From positions 682,001 to 746,000 of the forward strand of contig JARWMV010000238.1 of NCBI GenBank assembly GCA_030998015.1: a stretch of DNA of 64,000 nucleotides, in the 5' to 3' direction. Position 1 is the first letter of the stretch, and every line of letters begins with the position of its first letter. The stretch comes from Ceratorhiza oryzae-sativae. Taxonomy: Eukaryota > Basidiomycota > Agaricomycetes > Cantharellales > Ceratobasidiaceae. A model generated the notes under the pieces. That model saw only the letters and a program-made list of their open reading frames with translations, had not been told where the DNA came from and did not search any database. This document shows positions 61,083-64,000 of this stretch, one piece after another. Position numbers and translations under genes: made by a program.

Positions 61083-61709
61083 CAGTTGGGATTGAGCCGT
61101 GTAGAACTATTATTACCTAGCACCCAATTTGAACGTGAGTGGAGAGATTTCTTTGGGGCGGAGGGTCTATCACTGCGGTCCCCCCAAAACTCGAAGCGAT
61201 CAACAGACCTGGCGAAATGCCACAGCTTGCTTGAGCAGTGCTAGTAATGGGAAACAATAGCTGTGGCTCGGTTCTGGACTCGCCAAACGAGGGGAGTGGA
61301 AGCAAATTCTGCAAGCTGTGCAGTGACACCATCGACAGTTGCGGTGGCAGGCGCGGGTACCGCAGCAAGTATCTCGTCATATGCGGGCACTGCAGATCGA
61401 CGTGCGGGGATGAAGGCCCTTGCGAACAGCGAGGGGACGACTTTAAAGCGCCGGAGACGACGAGGACGAGAGGGGCAACTTGCCAAGTGCGTCATCGGGG
61501 GCCGGCGATTCTCAGGGTCCGGTTCGCAAAAAGGAAATCGCCGACCGGGGTTAGATTCGTTCCGTCTGGTGTGATCAAATGCATCGGCGCCTTGCCTCGA
61601 GTGGGAGCCGCTGCGAGAGATCGAGGCTATATGAGCGCGCGGGTCTGCTCCGACTCCTCGCAACACTTCCTTCTTCTATGTCCCGGGGCGGGGACGGGAC
61701 AATACCCCT
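61083..61709. other. Intergenic before the Zn2Cys6 gene
   Basis: About 630 bases. Overlapping frames on both strands (61238-61774 plus, 61241-61666 minus) contain Ala/Pro or Cys-rich reads without family motifs. Likely promoter and leader of the regulator. Confidence 0.45.
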
Positions 61710-62653
61710 ATGTCATATCCGACGGTGGACATTCCGCAGCGACGTCGGGGCGTAGGTCCCCTATCGTGCCGTGAATGCAGAAGGTGCGCTCCTAGCTCCC
61801 ATTGTGCTTGCTCCGCCGACTGACGCTCCCTTTCACCACCAGGCTCAAGGTAGACTCGCTCTGAACATAGCTCTCCAAGACTGTCTGACGCGTTGTTTCA
61901 ACCCACAGCTCAAGTGCAATCGCCAGTTTCCGTGTACAAGTTGCGAGCGTCGTGGCTGCGCCTCTGTCTGCCCCAATGGCATCGTTGAAGCCGGCCGGGG
62001 ATCCAGGCGAGTATTCTGCACCGCTGCTCGTGTTCAGTGTCGCTTACGTCTCCACCAGACGCCACATCCTTGCAACAACGTCCCAGCTACAGGAAACTGT
62101 CAGATGCCTCGAAGCGCGGGTCGCCGAGCTAGAGGCCGCCTTGGCAGAGTCTCATGCAATGCACTCTTCTTCCCAACACCCACTCCTTCAAGACCAGCCG
62201 CACACTACCAACGCTCCCTCAAGTTATGTTCCTTCCAGTTACGGGCAACTCGTACCATCACCGCCCGCTGCCACTATCCCTTCTACATCACCTTCGGCAC
62301 ACTCGCCTCCCTACACCCTTCCCAACACCTCGCCTGACGCATCCCAGATGCAACAACGATTTGCCAATGTGAGTCGATCCACATCCTACGCATAGCCGCT
62401 CCACTAACTCGGCTTAGCCTTACGATCTTGATTTACCCCGCGACCGCTCTCGAGCGGGGAGAACGGCTCTTCATCTTCTTCCTCCGACTTTCCTTCCGGC
62501 ACATATGTACCACCATCGTATACCACTAGCAACATACGTTCCGATCCTCTGTCCGGGCGACAACAGGAACGTATGATTGTGCATCCGCATCCTGATCCTG
62601 CTTTGGCCCCTATGTATGATTTGTATCCTCCTTATTATCAGAATCAATGGTAG
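61710..62653 (+). CDS. Short Zn2Cys6 transcription factor with micro-exon; frameshift near the end
   Basis: Start ATG at 61710 (MSYPTVDIPQRRRGVG). Exon 1 (61710-61783) gives PLSCRECR; a 7-nt micro-exon (61843-61849) adds RLK; exon 3 from 61909 gives LKCNRQFPCTSCERRG. The result has the C-x2-C-x6-C spacing of a Zn2Cys6 finger, ending GCASVCPNG. A GC-AG intron (62007-62058) joins GRGSR to RHILATTSQLQE, opening a leucine-rich coiled coil (RCLEARVAELEAALAES). The tail is Ser/Pro-rich; near the C run 62436-62439 a base seems missing, since SSGENGSSSSSS and YDLYPPYYQNQW lie in another frame. With about 250 residues it lacks the usual fungal middle homology domain, so it may be a short regulator. 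DNA binding is inferred. Confidence 0.72.
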
Positions 62654-64000
62654 TGTTTTTGCTGTATCGATCTTCTCATAACGCGTGTGATCTTAGATGC
62701 TCTCGGCACCTTGGTCCCAAGAACGTGTAGACGTGTATCAACAAACGCGTGAATAATCAACTACGCGCCAAGTTGGATTGCTGCTTGGATTCAATAGAGT
62801 TCTTTCCAAGTGCCGTCGTGCTGTTTCTCACACGCGAGCCGCGGCTAAAAGCCGATAGCCTCTGCACTTACTGTCAATGCTATAAATAAGACTTCGATCG
62901 AACCTGTCTGATTAGACTATCATATAAATAAACTATCGACGTCGGTCCAGACGCGGCAGTGTTGAGTTTTGCGGCCCTGCTTTGTTTTGATCAACCCTTT
63001 GCTATATGAGTTGTGGTTTGTTTGATCCATCAAAAGTCAAGCCGGCGGGACACAACGGAGCGATTTACATGGACCAACTTGTGGACATAGGTTTCTTCAC
63101 GGTCCCTTTCTGCATTGGCGAATTCTGTATTTTCGACGGGCTTTGAACCGAAAAACGCGAGTCTTTATATAGCAAATTGGATTTCCGAAGCCTTACCACC
63201 CTTGGCCTTGCGACTAATTTTTGTTCAATTGATACTTTGCATCTCATTCACTTGGTTTTAATAGCGGTCATGGTAATTATTCATTCATATATATGGCGAT
63301 ATGATCCATGACGATCACAGCTAGGAGGTGCCACAAGAAGCTATCGGTTCATGCACGACAAGCCATTCGATCAAGATGTCCTTCTGCTCCGAGTTGGGTA
63401 AGGCGGGTACCAGATGAGACATAACCACAACGTTTTAAAAACGCTACCATGGATGCCATCAGGGATTGGCCGAATATAAACTTCCACAATCTGGGGTCAT
63501 GGCTTCATATTTTGATTGAACTTTAATCCTAGGGTGGGGATGTGCTCAAGCCGATAACGGAGAGAACGATACTGATAGCTTGACAAAGCCCAATCGCTTG
63601 AACGGCAGAACCCTGAGTAAGAAAAATCATCGCCGGCGGATAATTTGTGGCCGCGGATGCGTGTGCGTTCGGCTGGTACCGGTTAGCGAGAAGTCATTGA
63701 TCGTGAGGGACATGCTTTGGATGGTAATCGCCGAGGCACCGCATGTGTGGAGTACGTACGCACCCCTCAGTAAGATGCCCCTGGTACTAGTGGATTGCAC
63801 AAGGCCTAACGTGATTAATATCGGGAAAACTCAGTTACAATGACGTAGTATGGTTTACAAGAGTTCAGCCTCGGTTCGAAACGTTGTCTCGAGCGCCACT
63901 TGGATGTCGTTCCTATCACATGCTAGGTGAAAGGTTACATGAAAAGCGCACAGACATACCCTCTCTTACTCAAGCTTATGGATTACGAACTTTTTTTACA
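62654..64000. other. Right end of window, no gene called
   Basis: About 1.35 kb. A 87-residue plus-strand frame at 63580-63843 and a 60-residue minus frame at 63065-63247 show no family motifs. It may hold the 3' end of the regulator gene, or a gene continuing past the window. I see no repeat or RNA gene. Confidence 0.4.

Noticed and set aside
61241..61666. 141-residue minus frame overlapping a 178-residue plus frame
   Set aside because: No motif in either; the Cys- and Arg-rich reads are explained by composition, and neither joins to a neighbour.
63580..63843. 87-residue plus-strand frame
   Set aside because: No recognised motif or splice partners, so it was not called as a gene.

Overview
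The window is nuclear DNA from a filamentous fungus, most likely a basidiomycete of the Agaricomycotina and possibly a Rhizoctonia/Ceratobasidium relative; the genus is inference. The signs are dense genes on both strands, many short introns (mostly about 45-65 nt, GT-AG), fungal CBM1 cellulose-binding modules on secreted enzymes, a Zn2Cys6 regulator with a basidiomycete-style finger, and fungal forms of cell-wall-integrity proteins. There are no operons, so genes were built by joining open frames at splice sites and using conserved family motifs.

Left part (1-21.3 kb): a decayed BTB/POZ gene beside an intact one (1-2.25 kb); two tandem glutathione S-transferase-like genes (2.5-4.6 kb); RED/IK splicing factor and mitochondrial ribosomal protein uL23m sharing a 103-bp divergent promoter (4.8-7.4 kb); a secreted GH43 enzyme with CBM1 (7.7-9.7 kb); a Dcr2-like phosphatase divergent from the Hrq1 helicase (10.6-18.2 kb); and a decayed then an intact amidohydrolase (18.5-21.3 kb). 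Tandem duplication and decay mark this part.

Central part (21.4-45.2 kb): a CUE-like/CCCH/Smr protein, a coiled-coil protein, an Lrg1-type LIM-RhoGAP, an SLC35F-type transporter, a 4EHP-like eIF4E, an 83-residue unknown protein, a TMEM14 protein, Kei1 of IPC synthase, the Slt2/Mpk1 MAP kinase, ZNHIT2 and a MYND-finger protein.

Right part (45.2-64 kb): a 1.57-kb inverted repeat with promoter-like arms, a Rom2-type Rho1 exchange factor with two DH domains, a CE1-type esterase with CBM1 (frameshifted), a tRNA m3C methyltransferase (frameshifted), and a short Zn2Cys6 regulator with a 7-nt micro-exon.

A RhoGAP, a MAP kinase and a RhoGEF of the same cell-wall-integrity pathway lie within 27 kb, joined by a sphingolipid-synthesis subunit (Kei1). 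Whether this linkage matters is unknown. Several genes carry single-base frameshifts, mostly next to homopolymer runs, so assembly indels must be excluded before calling them pseudogenes.
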